Source: Plasmodium relictum
Taxonomy: Eukaryota; Apicomplexa; Aconoidasida; Haemosporida; Plasmodiidae
Assembly (NCBI RefSeq): GCF_900005765.1
Contig: NC_041688.1
Coordinates: forward strand, 62,001 to 126,000
DNA: 64,000 nt
Direction of reading: 5' to 3'
Positions 38,091 through 50,569 of the stretch are shown in pieces (the first letter of the stretch is position 1; each line of letters begins with the position of its first letter). Below the pieces are notes generated by a model. It saw nothing but the letters and a program-made list of their open reading frames with translations. It was not told where the DNA came from and did not search any database. Position numbers and translations under genes: made by a program.

Positions 38091-40071
38091 TTTTTTTTAT
38101 ATTATGTTTGTTTTCTCTTGATAACTGTTTTATTTTTTCCTTATTTGATCTTATATATTATATTCTTGTTAATTTTATATATTTTGTTCTTATCTTTTTT
38201 AATTTTATATTGTCGAATGAATTACAAAATGTACATATATTGTTTCATTAAATTGTATATATATATATATATATATTTAGTTTATTTGAATTATATAATA
38301 TAAAATAAATAAACGATGATTTTTCTATTGTCTAATATAAATAAGAAGAATAATATTAGCATATAAAATGTATATACTTACAAAACTAAAATATTTTAGA
38401 ATAAAAACTTAAATTAATTTTTTTAATTTATTAATTAAATGTGCCTAATATATTAAGTAATTAAAACATATTATTACATTATAATAATTGATAATTTTGT
38501 ATGATATTTATAAAAATATTTTAAAATATATGTAGGTATAATAATTTTTTTTACATTATTTCTAAAGTAAAATATTTATAAATTGGTTACAAAAAATAAA
38601 AAAGAATAAAAATCTAACATTAAAAAAAAAAAAAAAAAAAATGAAGTTTAACAATTAGAAAAATGTCTAATTTAATATCTATTTTAGTATTTGAGAAAAA
38701 ATTTTTTTTTACAGTTTTATATATTTATACACAAATACAGTAAGATGCTATTTTTGTATAACATATTTAATTTTTTTTTTTTTTTCTTTTTATATATATA
38801 TATCTTTATAATTTAAAATTTAAGAGTTATGGAACAGATAATTGCATTGTAATCATACTAAAAACAAAAAGAAAAATTCTTTAATTATTTTTTTTTTTTT
38901 CCCCTTTTGGTTGTAGAGAATTTTTTTTAATGTGAACTTGTGTTATTATTAATACTTTTTAGAAAAAAAAAATTTTTATTTCTTTGAATTTAAGCAATGG
39001 ACATATCTTAGAAAAGACATATATGTCATATATACATATATATATAAATTTTTATTTCTTGAACTAAAGAAAAAAACACACCTAAAAAGTAGTTTTTTTT
39101 TTTCCCCCCTCTTTCTAGAACAATGCACACATTACTATTTTTGTTTTAAATTTTCGAAAAAAAAATTTAAATACTATTTATTTTTATTCTACACAGAATA
39201 TATTTTTTCATTTACTTAAAAAATTATTTAATTATACATATAAAGTGTAATTTTTTGCATTTTAGTCCCATTTTTAGAGCATATTGATAGAGGTATTGCT
39301 TTAATTTATTTTTTTGTTTTTCTAATTTTCAAAGAATAAAAGAACAAAACTTGGAGATTTTAAATTGGAAACAATTTTTTATTTTATAATAATAAATACT
39401 CTTAGGTAATTATGTAACTTTCAATAAAAAAGTATTATATTTTTCCCCCTTAATTATTAATGAGAAGCAACACGAAAAAAATAAGGATTTATGTAATAAA
39501 TATTTTAAGAAGTTTTATTATTTCTATTTAAACTTTACACCTTAAAATTTTAAGGATATAATATTAATCTTTTATTTATTTTAATTATTTGCATTCGTAT
39601 TTTAGAAAAGTACATAAAGGAAATACTAAAAAAAATTCATACTAAAATATATTTCATTTAAATATTCAAAAAAAAAAAAAAAAGAATAGAAAAATAATAA
39701 ATCAATAACAGTATTTTTTTTAAAAGAAATAAAAAATAATAGCATAAATATTATTTACAATATATTTTTTTTATTTATAAGATTTAAATAAAAAACATAA
39801 CAAAAATATAGCAGTTTTTTATTTTTTTTTTTAGCCTTCTTAATATGAGAAAAATAAAAAACAAGACTTATTTTGAACTTTTTTTTTTGTTTTTTTAAAA
39901 TTTTCAAATATATACAAAAAAAGAAAAATTTTGATTTCTTTTACTCTAACACTTATTTTTTTTAAGAAAACTAAAAGTAAATCTTAATATATTTATATAT
40001 ATATATATATAAAATTATTATTGTTTTTCAAAATAAAAATAGTTATACTTTCAAGTTTAAAATTTTCTTTA
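38091..40071. other. intergenic, divergent promoters
   Basis: Nearly 2 kb between the divergent MFS and thioredoxin genes; A/T tracts only. The plus-strand frame at 37980-38303 is antisense to MFS exon 1 plus T-rich sequence. Confidence 0.55.
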
Positions 40072-40714
40072 ATGTTTATTCTTTTTTTTTTTAAAATATT
40101 TCTACTTTTAAGTTATTTTATAAATTATAATGTAGTTGGAGGTTTATCTAAACAAAGTTTTAGTCTTCGTAATAAAATTATTCCACAAAGAATAAATAAA
40201 AATTTCTTCAATTCAATAAAGAATAACAAAATATCAAATCAATATTTAAGGAGGAATAATTATTCTTTTATTCATTTCAAGAAAAAGAGGTTACCACATC
40301 TTTTATGTTTCCATAGTAAAGACTGTGAATACTGTAATAGTATGGAAAAACTATTAAAAAAATTAAAAGAAGAAGAAAATATAAAATTTCTCAAATTAGA
40401 AATGTATGAAAACACCTATAATTTTGAATTATTGCAACAATTAGATTATAACAATTTATGTGGTGGTTTACCATATTATTATAACTTAAAGACTCATTAT
40501 AACATTTGTGGAGCGACTACATATAAAAACTTGAGAAATTGGGCATTGGATAAAAAATGCAAGTAAGCCCATATATATTTTTTCTATTTTTATGTTATTT
40601 ATTCTTTTTTTTATTTATATATCATTTCATTTATTTAATATAATTTCCATTCAATTCATTTTTTTTTTTTTTTTCCTTTATAGTCCAAATGAGCCACCAA
40701 ATGATGAAATATAA
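40072..40714 (+). CDS. secreted thioredoxin-like protein, probably apicoplast
   Basis: Two exons, 40072-40562 and 40684-40714, phase 2; 173 residues. The start at 40072 was taken because it begins a clean signal peptide (about residues 1-18, 'FILFFFKIFLLLSYF'), followed by a basic, Asn/Ser-rich transit-like stretch to about residue 72. The Trx fold follows with redox motif C85-E-Y-C88 ('HSKDCEYCNSME') and a cis-proline at 'CGGLPYY'. The last exon adds only the tail NPNEPPNDEI. A bipartite leader plus Trx domain recalls apicoplast periplastid thioredoxins (ATrx type); location is inferred from the leader, and the exact paralogue is not established. CEYC replaces the usual CGPC, so its redox potential probably differs from classic thioredoxin. 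Confidence 0.82.
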
Positions 40715-41805
40715 ATATACTTAATTTATAATTTGCTTTTTTTTTTTTTGCTATTTCATGAAAAAAAAAATTGGAATAAAAAGCAGTATCTACGTCTATA
40801 TACTTAAAAAAGAAAAAAAAAAAAAAAGCAAATATATAATACATAATTTAATATCGTGCAAATATTTAAGAAACACTAATTAAAAGTATTTATAAAAATA
40901 AAGAAAACATTATATATATATATATATATAAATTAAAAAATAAATAAATAAATAATAATATGTTTAACTCCTTTTTTATAATTATTTTTAATTTTCCATT
41001 TTTATTGTTTTTTTAAATTAATCTCTTATAAAAGGAATCTAAGAATAAGGTTTTTTAAGGAACATAATAAAAATAACTATATTTTAATTTTTAAATTTAT
41101 GAAATGAAATAAATTAAGTTTTTTTTGATAATAATTTGTTTTCACTTTATAAAATTGTATATTTTTTTACATTATTATTTACATTACCATTTTTTATTTA
41201 TTTTTAATACTAAAATTATAAATTTTTTTTTTTTTTTTTTTTTGGAATTATTAAAAATACTAGTAACTAAATGCTAAATTAATTATTTTTTCATTATTAG
41301 AAAGAATGATTATTTTCAAATCATATATAGAAAATATACTTTATTTTATTATTTCTTTCAATAAAATACATATTTTAACTGTATATGAAATATAAGAATA
41401 TATTTATATAAACTTTTCTATTTTTTCTTATGTTTATTTTTTAGCTCATTTTTTTTAAAAATTAAACTGAATTTTCCTTTTTTTTTTTTTTTTAAACTAT
41501 AAATTATTTTTTTTTATGTATTTATAAAAATTTTCATAATTTATATTTTTTTTTTTTATTAAGTTCCATATTGGACTGTTTAATATATTTTTTAAAATAC
41601 AATAAGTTGTCTTTTTTTAATTGTGTTAATATTTTTAAGATGATATTTAAAAAAGATACCGTTTCTCTTTTTAAAACTATATATTACTAACGAAAAACAT
41701 ATATATATATATATATGTAATATAAAACAATAAAATTATATTTTAATGTAACTAGATGATTGCATAATTATATTTTATAATTTCTTTTTTTTTTTTCTTA
41801 TAAAG
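40715..41805. other. intergenic, tandem genes
   Basis: About 1.1 kb of A/T tracts between two plus-strand genes. The minus-strand frame at 40656-40844 overlaps the thioredoxin last exon and is spurious. Confidence 0.55.
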
Positions 41806-43929
41806 ATGGATAATTTATTAAAATACAGAAAATTTATTGTTTTAGAAATACTACTGATTATATGTACATATAGAATAATTTCAAATATTTTTAATAATTT
41901 ATTAAATAAGGATTGTACAAAAAGAAACATATATGTAGAAGGATATAACTGGAATGTATTAGAAAAATGGAAATCAATAAATAAAAAGGAAAAATTAGAA
42001 TATAAAATAAATTATAATATTGGGTTAAGTATAGATGCAGAAATTGGTGATTTTGGTGATTATAATTCAGATGTAAAAACTGATCTAATTTTATATAGAT
42101 ATGATGAAGATAAATTAGTTAGTACTATATTTGTGTACATATTTAGTGTGAAAGAAAATAAATTTGTTTATTTTACTGAAGTTAGCTTTCAAGGAAAAAT
42201 TATCAATATTACAGCAATAGACTTAAATTTCGATGGCTCCTTAGATATTTTAGTTTTATTTTCTGATCCCCAAAATAGTAGTAGTAATAAATATTATATA
42301 TGTGCCTTTTTTCAAAATGAAAATGAACACTTAGAAGAAGCATGGAATTCAAAAAAAAAAGAAGAATTAAATGAAAGTATATCATATAATGAGAAAAATG
42401 ATATATATTATTCTAATATACATCCACTAGTTTGTGATATAAATAATGATGGATTACCCGATATTATCGGTCAGCAAATAAATAGTAATAACTCTTTTTT
42501 TAGGTTTGTTTGGATTAATAATAAAACTGGTTTTAAAAGTATTCTGTGGGAAAATATGGATATTTTTAAATATAAAGAATTGGGTGAGATTAGTAACCCT
42601 AATTCTAGTGCTATAGTAGATATAAATGGAGATTGTAAATCGGATTTAGTATTTACTATAATAAATAATGAAAATAAAATTTCTTTAGAGATTTGGTTAA
42701 ATAAAATTGTAGATGGCAAAAGTGTATATATAAAAGATGCTAAGAATTATGTTCTTCCCGTAAACTCTCTGCAAGTTTTATTTGGTGATTTTAATGCAGA
42801 TGGATCAATTGATTTAGTTGTACCTACTTGTGTTAAAAAACCTCTATGTAATAATTGTTGTGTTCAGGATGATAAAATTTACTTTATTCCAAATATACAA
42901 AAAAAAATATGTGATAAATCATGGAAAAAAGTAGATGAAACCAAATGTAGACCTGCATCTAATTTATGTTCAGAAAGTGATTTTGAGTTTAAGGAAAATT
43001 TAAATAATGATTTTATATCTATAGTCGATATGAATGATTTACATTTATCTGGAAATTCTAATTATCCTTATTATTTGAGTGTTGGCGATATAGATAATGA
43101 TGGTTATTTAGATTTATTAATAACATTAAGAAATGATAAAGGTAATAAATATGTAAGAATATATAAAAATGAGTTCAAAGAATATGATGAACAACATGGT
43201 TTAGAAATAAGAGGTTTTTATAATTTTTATCAATTTGTTACTTCACCTAATGAATCAGTAACTGATGTATATAATGCAGCATTTTTTGATATTTTTGAAA
43301 ATGGTGTTTTAGATATATTAATATTTGGAAAGTATATAAATGATAATAAAAAAACTAAATATGCGGCTGTTGGATTCGTAAGGGATAATGAAACAGATTC
43401 TTTATTTTTAAAGTCTACTGCATTAAATGGAATATGTGTAAATGATTGTTATCAGAAAAATGAAAAAATTATAACTAAAACATTTGGTGGGAATGCGCAT
43501 GGTCCAGCATTTAAAATAACAGTAATTGATGTTAATGGAATTAAAACAAGTAGAATTGGAATTCAAAAAAGTCAGTCAGCTCACTCTCCACTTCAACTAC
43601 CTTATGTTTTTTTTGGTTTAGGTAGAACAAGCAATTATGTAGAAGAATTTTATGTAGGTATGCCAACGCATGAAAAGAAATATTTTAATATGTGGGTTTC
43701 TATAATTCCGAATTCTCACATTATTGTTATTCCTTATCCTTTAAATGATTCTAATAAATGGCAAATTCAACTTTCTGTGAATCCTTCAAAAAAAATTTAT
43801 TCCATAATATATATTACTCTTATATGCTTAACTGTTATTGGAATACTTATTTTTATTCTAGACAGAAAAGAAAAAATTGAAGATTCAAAGGATGAACTTG
43901 GATTTAAAAGTCATTTCGTTATAGGATAA
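41806..43929 (+). CDS. ITFG1/LINKIN-like FG-GAP membrane protein
   Basis: Single exon, 707 residues. An N-terminal hydrophobic segment (about 9-28, signal anchor or signal peptide) leads into a large extracellular/lumenal part with FG-GAP/VCBS blades. Several carry calcium loops of DxDxDG type: 'DLNFDGSLDIL', 'DINNDGLPDI', 'DFNADGSIDLV', 'DIDNDGYLDLL'. Near the C-terminus is the ITFG1-typical 'LPYVFFGLGRTSNYVEEF', then a membrane helix (about 664-685) and a short cytosolic tail of about 22 residues. ITFG1/TIP/LINKIN proteins are type I receptors of seven-bladed propeller shape found across eukaryotes. Cys pairs in the middle blades ('CNNCC', 'CVND C') suggest disulphides in the secretory path. 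The parasite role is not shown by sequence. Confidence 0.9.
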   Translation: MDNLLKYRKFIVLEILLIICTYRIISNIFNNLLNKDCTKRNIYVEGYNWNVLEKWKSINKKEKLEYKINYNIGLSIDAEIGDFGDYNSDVKTDLILYRYDEDKLVSTIFVYIFSVKENKFVYFTEVSFQGKIINITAIDLNFDGSLDILVLFSDPQNSSSNKYYICAFFQNENEHLEEAWNSKKKEELNESISYNEKNDIYYSNIHPLVCDINNDGLPDIIGQQINSNNSFFRFVWINNKTGFKSILWENMDIFKYKELGEISNPNSSAIVDINGDCKSDLVFTIINNENKISLEIWLNKIVDGKSVYIKDAKNYVLPVNSLQVLFGDFNADGSIDLVVPTCVKKPLCNNCCVQDDKIYFIPNIQKKICDKSWKKVDETKCRPASNLCSESDFEFKENLNNDFISIVDMNDLHLSGNSNYPYYLSVGDIDNDGYLDLLITLRNDKGNKYVRIYKNEFKEYDEQHGLEIRGFYNFYQFVTSPNESVTDVYNAAFFDIFENGVLDILIFGKYINDNKKTKYAAVGFVRDNETDSLFLKSTALNGICVNDCYQKNEKIITKTFGGNAHGPAFKITVIDVNGIKTSRIGIQKSQSAHSPLQLPYVFFGLGRTSNYVEEFYVGMPTHEKKYFNMWVSIIPNSHIIVIPYPLNDSNKWQIQLSVNPSKKIYSIIYITLICLTVIGILIFILDRKEKIEDSKDELGFKSHFVIG

Positions 43930-45499
43930 AAAAGAAAAGAAAAAAAAAAATATGCATAACAGAAATAAAATTTGAATAAAATAACTAAAAAAAATGATCC
44001 ATCCTTATGGTATTATTCCTATATTTTTTTCAAAAATAGGATTAAATACAAATTTTATTATAATAAATTTTTTTTTATTATAATGTATACAATATTTTAA
44101 TAATAAAATATTTTCATATACTTATAATAAAACCTAATATATATTTTCTTTTCATTATTTATTATTTTATTTTTTTTTAAGATTATTTTTCTTAGTTTGA
44201 ATTATTTTCAATTACATTATTTGTTTTTTTTATATTCTTCTTTTTTTTATTTTTGTTATTTTCTTGTTAATTATAACAAATTTAAAATATTTATGTTAAA
44301 TTAGGAATCAATTTTTTTTTTAAATTTTTTAGTTTAGTTTATTTATAATACACTTATTTTCTTTTTTCTTCTATTTTTTTTAAATTATTGGAATTATTTT
44401 CTTCTTTATTTTGAAACATTATTATCTCACAATTTTCTTAAAAACATAAAAAAATAGAAAAAAAAACATTAAATCTATAAAAAGAATTATAAAATTATCC
44501 AATTACTAATTAAATATTGCTATAAATATATAAAATTAGGGTAATCATATATTATTTATTTATTAATTTTTTTATTTTTTTGATTTTTAAATTTGCTTTT
44601 TCACTAGAGTATTTTTTTGTATATACATTTACGGTGTCCCAAAGGAGGCAACATAATAACAAAAAAAAATTATGTACATTATGAAATTTTTTTTTTTAAT
44701 CTAATAAAATCATAGTATGAAATGAAAATAATTAATTACATACATAATTTTAACATAAAATATCTTATATTTCATTTACTTTTAATTATATTTGTACTGT
44801 CTTTTTCTTTTTCTGTTTCCTTCTTTTTTGTTGTTTTTTTCATTTATAATTTATTATTCAATTTATGAACAATGTCTACTGTAAAGAGATTATTTTGTTG
44901 TATTTTTTTATTTATAATAGTTGCAAACATTGTATAAGAAAATATTTTCTCTTCATTCTTTTTTATAATCCTATAATTTTTTTTTTTTTTTTTTTAATAT
45001 AATGGGTAGGTTTCTAGTTTCAATTTTGATAATGAAATAAAACAAAAAAATTATTTGGTTCTACAAAGTATTTTCCTATTTAAAAATTATTATAAAAAAA
45101 TATAAATTCTTTATATTTTCAATTTTTTTTTTCTTTTTTTTAAACTATACATGATTTAAATATATTTTAAATATTACAAAATGTTATTTGAAATATTTTT
45201 ATATACATTTTATTTTTTATAGAAGCATATATTGATTGCAAAAATTATAATGGTTAAATAAAAAAAGGAGATTATATATATAATTTTTTTTCTATTTTGT
45301 CTATTATGTATATATAAATATAAAATAAATTTTTTTCTAAACAGTTGTGAATAAGAAAAATAAAAATCTTAGTATAAATTATGGGGAACTGGTTTAATAA
45401 ATAAAAAGAAAAAAAATATTTTATTAAAAATTAAATTTTTTATTTAACATAAGATACTTTATTTTTTATTTTTATTTTTTTTTATTCTTTATCTTCAAG
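43930..45499. other. intergenic plus unresolved first exon of the next gene
   Basis: AT-rich spacer with a compact GC-richer islet at 44631-44653. It must also contain the first exon of the downstream gene; candidate starts are at 45250 (ATG followed by GTTAAA) and at 45381 (ATGGGGAACTG followed by GTTTAA). Confidence 0.5.
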
Positions 45500-46514
45500 T
45501 ATTGCAATGAAGATCCATTTTGTCAATACTTTTTATTTAATAATGAAAAAAAAGAAATACGATTATGCTATGATAAAAAAATTGTCATAAAGAAACCGAA
45601 ATATGATAATTTGTAAAAAAAAGAAAAGAATGGATTTAACTAATTTAAAAAATAAAAGAAATAAAAACATACACTTTTTTTTTTAGATGGTTAACAAGTA
45701 TAAAAGAAAAAGTTTTTGGAAATTTTTCTCCTTGTCTTGTTAATACCCAAGGGATATGTAATCATAAAGTTGATAAGTTTTTTTTTAATACTTTAAATGA
45801 AGCAATAGAAAAAAGAAAGGTTTTAAAATAACAAAGAAAATATTTTATCTATAGTTAAAGACATTATTAGCCATCTATATATATATATATATTTATATTT
45901 ATAAATATATAAAATAAATAAAAAATGATATATACATATAAAATTTATTACAAACCAACTAAAAATAAGGAAATATATGATATTTTATTAGGAAATGAAA
46001 GAAAATTTTATTATCTTAAACTTTCAACCAAATAAGAAAGGTAGCAGATTAACATAAATAAGGATTAAAAAATTAGTTATAGTATAAATAAATATTTCGA
46101 CAATTTTATTAAATTTCTCTTTTATTTTCAGAAAGAAAAATAGAAGCATATTTTTGCGAAATGATAGATTACTTTATTTATAGAGAAGGATATGTTGTCT
46201 TTGATTTTACTAAAATGGAAAACCCACATCAATCATGTTTAAAAACTCAAAAATGTAGTCTAAGAGGATCAGTAATAAAATACATATAAATAGAAAGAAA
46301 AAAAGACAGAAAAAATAAAATAAATATAGAAATATATTAATATTTATAAAATTTCATAGAAATGTCTTAAGTTATAAAAAATAATTATTTTATTATTATC
46401 TAAATAATTGTATTCGTTTCTATTTTTCTTTTATTTTTTTAGATACAATCAGATGATAGTAAGCATGATGAAGGCATTAATCCTGGTGATATTGTAGAAG
46501 CTCATAAATTTTAA
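45500..46514 (+). CDS. conserved-looking Cys-containing protein, five exons, 5' end unresolved
   Basis: Exons 45500-45612, 45687-45819, 45992-46040, 46132-46271 and 46443-46514 join with agreeing phases (2, 0, 1, 0) into 168 residues plus an unseen start. All have good GT...AG borders. Composition is much less biased than the surroundings. Cysteines are spread along it: 'YCNEDPFC', 'IRLC', 'NFSPC', 'GICNH', 'AYFCE', 'QSCLKTQKC'. There is no signal peptide in the part seen and no recognisable domain. Exon 2 must be entered in phase 0; the ATG at 45250 fits that (exon 1 = ATG only), whereas the MGN start at 45381 would enter in the wrong phase. I do not recognise the family. Confidence 0.75.
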
Positions 46515-47852
46515 ATTTTCATTTTTTTTTTTTTATAAATTTTTTTTTTTTCTCTTTTCATATTTTATTAAGAAAGATAATAAAAACAATTAAATAAATA
46601 ACAAAATAAAAAAGTTAAAAATTTTTTCCATTTTTAAAAATATAGAGTACAAAAGGTATTAAAAAAAAAAAAAAAAAATCATATTCTTATTAATATATTT
46701 ACCAAATAATTAAAATGAATAGAAACAATCACACATCTTTGTATTTTGTAAACTACTGATAAACTCTTTTTTTCTCATTAAAAAATTTTATAATATATAT
46801 AATATATAACAAATACCACTGCTACCTGTTTTTATGATGAAAATTTCCTTAAATATTTTAAATATTTTTAAATATTCTATTTAAGATTATGTTTCTATCT
46901 AAAATAATATACACAAAAAATGTTTTTTAATTATGAAAAAATTGAAATATTTCTTTTTCTTTTATTTAAATTTGACAAAATGAAATAATATTTGGAGCTA
47001 ACAACATATTATATTACATTTTTTGATAATTATTTTAGTGTAATGAATGGAGACAACAAAATTAAAAGCTCTTCATATTTATAACTAATAAAAACATTAA
47101 AAAGTTTATGTATAAATAAAATAACCACATTATAGCAAAAACTTTTTTTTTTTTTTAATTTTCACTTAGCCTATGTATTTATGAGTAAAATTTAATATTA
47201 ATATATATGTTATATGTATATATTTTATTTTTTCTTATAAAAACAATAGAAATTCATTTTGTTGTATCTTGATAAAACTTATTTTAGGGGCAATTTTTTT
47301 TTTTTTTTTTTTTTTTTCAGCATTATTATTATTTTTTAAATTATTAATCGTAATTAAATTAAGGTAAACAAAAGTATACATTAATAAATAATTTTATCTA
47401 AGAATATATATAATTTAAAAAAAGAAAAAAAAAATGTTTACTATAAAGAAATAAAATTAATATAATACTTTTTATTTATTAAAAGCATTTTCATACAAAA
47501 AAGTAATTGTTTGGTTTTTTAAAAAACAAATCAATAAAAAAAAAAGAATCTATTTTTATATGCAAATATTGCTATAAAATAATAATTCAGAAATAATATT
47601 TTTGTTTTTACTAATTTTAATAACATCAGAAATAAAATATATAACATCTTTATGATAACAATGATAATTTTAATTTGTTAATTTTTTTTTTTTATTATAT
47701 ATGCATATATTTATTTGTTAATTTGTATGTATTAAAATTATTTTTAAAGAATATTTTTAAAAATTTATTTATTTCAAAAAGTATTAAAAGTAACTAAATT
47801 TTAAAATTTTAAAATAAATATCAAGATACTTAATATTTGAAAGTTAAAAACA
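46515..47852. other. intergenic, tandem genes
   Basis: AT-rich spacer of about 1.3 kb; nothing recognised. Confidence 0.55.
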
Positions 47853-49301
47853 ATGGTTAAATTAAAGCAAACAAGCAAAAGGCAAACATTAAAGCAGAAA
47901 TATTCGATTATAAAAAAAGTAGCTGCTCATAAGAAAAAGTTAAAAAAAATAATAAAAAAAACAAATATTCATAATAGAAGGGCAACAAAAAATTCTTTAA
48001 AAATACCTGAGTGTATATTTAAGAAAAGTATTTTAAAAAATATCAAAACCATTGCAGAAAGTAAAAAAAATAAAAATTTTGAGAAATGTACAGAAATTAA
48101 AATTGATGATATTAATGAATCTACAGTAAGAAATGTCAAATATTTATTAAATAATAATTCATCAAAGGATAATTTAGATGATACCATTTCAGAAGTATAT
48201 TTAGAAAATATAAATTTTAACGATTATGTTCAATTAGATTTTAATATAAAAATGAAGATATTTGAGAAAGTGAAAAATGAAAATTACTCTAAATTAAACG
48301 ATAAATATTTATTTATTGATAGCCTAATAGAAGTAATAAAAAATAGTGATGCCATTTTTTATATTGTAGATATAAGAAATCCTTTATTATATTTAGATAA
48401 AGATATAATTGATTTTATTAAATTATGTAAAAAAGAAATTATTATAATTTTAAATAAATGCGATTTAGTAGATTCTGGTATAATACAACAATGGCTTACT
48501 TATTTTCGTAATTATTTTATAACTCTACCTTTTATATGCTTTATTAAGAAGATTCCTAGCTATTTGAATAAAAACAAATTGCCTGAAAAGTTATATGATC
48601 ACTTTATAAATAAAAGTTATGTAAAATATATTAAAAATATTTTCAAAAATACAAAAATCACATATGGTATTATAGGACACATTTATACAGGAAGAAATAG
48701 CTTTATTCATACTTTGTTAAATGAAATGAATTATAATAATAAAATACAACGAGCAGACATTAAAATTGATGAAAATATTAATATATATGGCAAATATGGA
48801 TTAATTTTAAAAAAAAATTTGACGGGAATAGAATTGGTTAAAAAACTGCATTCATTAGATAAAAAAGAAGTTACAACACTTTTAGATGAATTTTTATCTT
48901 GTTTAAGTGGGAAGAATTTAATAAAATTGTTGAGAATTTTAAAGGAAGATCATATTATTGATAAATACCAGTTACATTTTTCGGCTAACGATGACAAATT
49001 AGAAAAGAAAGAAAAAAAAAGGAAAATAATTCATTTCTTTTTATATGAAAATGGGGAAAATAACATTAATGTTAATAATATGAAAAAGTTATATAATAAA
49101 TTATTTTTAAATAAAATACTATATTACATAATCCCAAAAAGCAAAATAACATATTTTAATGAAAACCCCGATTTTTTAAAAGATTTTGCTAATTTGAATG
49201 ATAATGTTTATCATAAAATTGATGAATTTATACTTTCTCAAAAAAAAAAATATAGTAATTACATTATAATTAAAAGTGATAAGTTTAATTTTTATACTTA
49301 G
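47853..49301 (+). CDS. nucleostemin/GNL3-like nucleolar protein with degenerate GTPase
   Basis: Single exon, 482 residues. The N-terminal 45 residues are the basic GNL3/Grn1 type ('TSKRQTLKQKYSIIKKVAAH'), with nucleolar-signal character. A circularly permuted GTPase follows: 'DAIFYIVDIRNPLL' (family DARDP), G4 'NKCDLV' at 201-206, then the P-loop position at 275-282 reading GHIYTGRN where the family has GxPNVGKS. G3 (usually DxPG) is not recognisable. A normal GNL3 handles late 60S assembly in the nucleolus; here nucleotide binding or hydrolysis is doubtful because Lys and Ser of the P-loop are Arg and Asn. Length is close to the family's 430-550. It is the second of four plus-strand genes in a row. 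Confidence 0.85.
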   Translation: MVKLKQTSKRQTLKQKYSIIKKVAAHKKKLKKIIKKTNIHNRRATKNSLKIPECIFKKSILKNIKTIAESKKNKNFEKCTEIKIDDINESTVRNVKYLLNNNSSKDNLDDTISEVYLENINFNDYVQLDFNIKMKIFEKVKNENYSKLNDKYLFIDSLIEVIKNSDAIFYIVDIRNPLLYLDKDIIDFIKLCKKEIIIILNKCDLVDSGIIQQWLTYFRNYFITLPFICFIKKIPSYLNKNKLPEKLYDHFINKSYVKYIKNIFKNTKITYGIIGHIYTGRNSFIHTLLNEMNYNNKIQRADIKIDENINIYGKYGLILKKNLTGIELVKKLHSLDKKEVTTLLDEFLSCLSGKNLIKLLRILKEDHIIDKYQLHFSANDDKLEKKEKKRKIIHFFLYENGENNINVNNMKKLYNKLFLNKILYYIIPKSKITYFNENPDFLKDFANLNDNVYHKIDEFILSQKKKYSNYIIIKSDKFNFYT

Positions 49302-50569
49302 TCCTATTAAATTTTTTTTTTTTTTTTTTTATATAAAAATTTGATTGACATTTATTTTCTAATTGCTTAAAAAGAAGTGAAATTAAATACTGGTAAAAAA
49401 ATAATATGTAAATTATTATTATAAAAGTGTATCTTAAATTATTCTTTAAAAATGCCTTAATTTTATAATTAAAAAAAAATGTAGGAATTATTATAGTACA
49501 ACAAAAATAAAAATAGAGTTAACATATTAATTTTTATATATCTACAAAAGGTTTACTATAAATATCATATTTTTAAGTATTTATTTACTTCCATAAAAAA
49601 TTGAATACATAAATTACTTTTACTAAGAAAATTTTACAAGCTAATATATTATTTATTAAAAATAGATACATGATATTTGATTAGTATTATTGCTATTGCT
49701 AATATTTTTTTTTTTTTTTTTTATAATTTGCATTAATTGTTTAAATAATATTTTATTTTATGTTTTTTTATATTTTAATTAAATTTTTCTCTTTATACAA
49801 CTTTTATCAATTAAATTTTTTAATTTCTTTTAAACCTTTTTTATTTTTTTTTAATTTTAAAAAATAATATATTTAAAATTTTTGTAAATATCATAACATT
49901 TATAAATTTAATATTATATAAAAAACATTTATATAATTTATTTAATCTTTCCTTTTTCCTATTTTTTTTCTTTGATATATAAAAATATTTACAAGTAAAT
50001 ACCTTAACATTAATATTACTTTTCATAATTTTTTGTTCTATTTTATGAGTTTATTACAAAAAAATAATTAATAATAAAAAAAAATAATACATGATAATTT
50101 ACATAAACTATATCATATGGTATGTAAATGAAACATTGTAAATATAATGAACTCTATGTAATGTATAGGTCAAATGTAAATGCAAAAGAAATATATGAAT
50201 AATCTATAAGTAATATACTTATAAAAATACTGCTCTAAGGAATTATAATGTTAATATAGAATAATAAATGTTAAATATTTTTTAAGTTCCATTTTCATTT
50301 TATTGTTATATTAAAATAAATTTGACTTAATAATTTCAAAAATTAAAGTAAAAAATATCTTAAACATTATATGTATATAGATAATTATTTTATGGCATTC
50401 AAGTTATAGAGAAAAAAAATAGTATATATTCATATCAATAAGATAATTTGAGAGATTAAAGATATATTTAGAATTTTTAAATATTAAATTAAAAATATCT
50501 AAGAATTTTTTTTTTGTATGTTTTTACTATAATTAGAAAAACAAAAAAAAAAAAAAAAAAAGCAAAAAA
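49302..50569. other. intergenic, tandem genes
   Basis: About 1.3 kb of A/T tracts. The minus-strand frame at 49841-50026 is Lys-rich tract translation. Confidence 0.55.

Noticed and set aside
45381-45391. ATGGGGAACTG as first exon (Met-Gly-Asn start) of the Cys-containing gene
   Set aside because: It ends in phase 2 and the next exon needs phase 0; the join runs into a stop.
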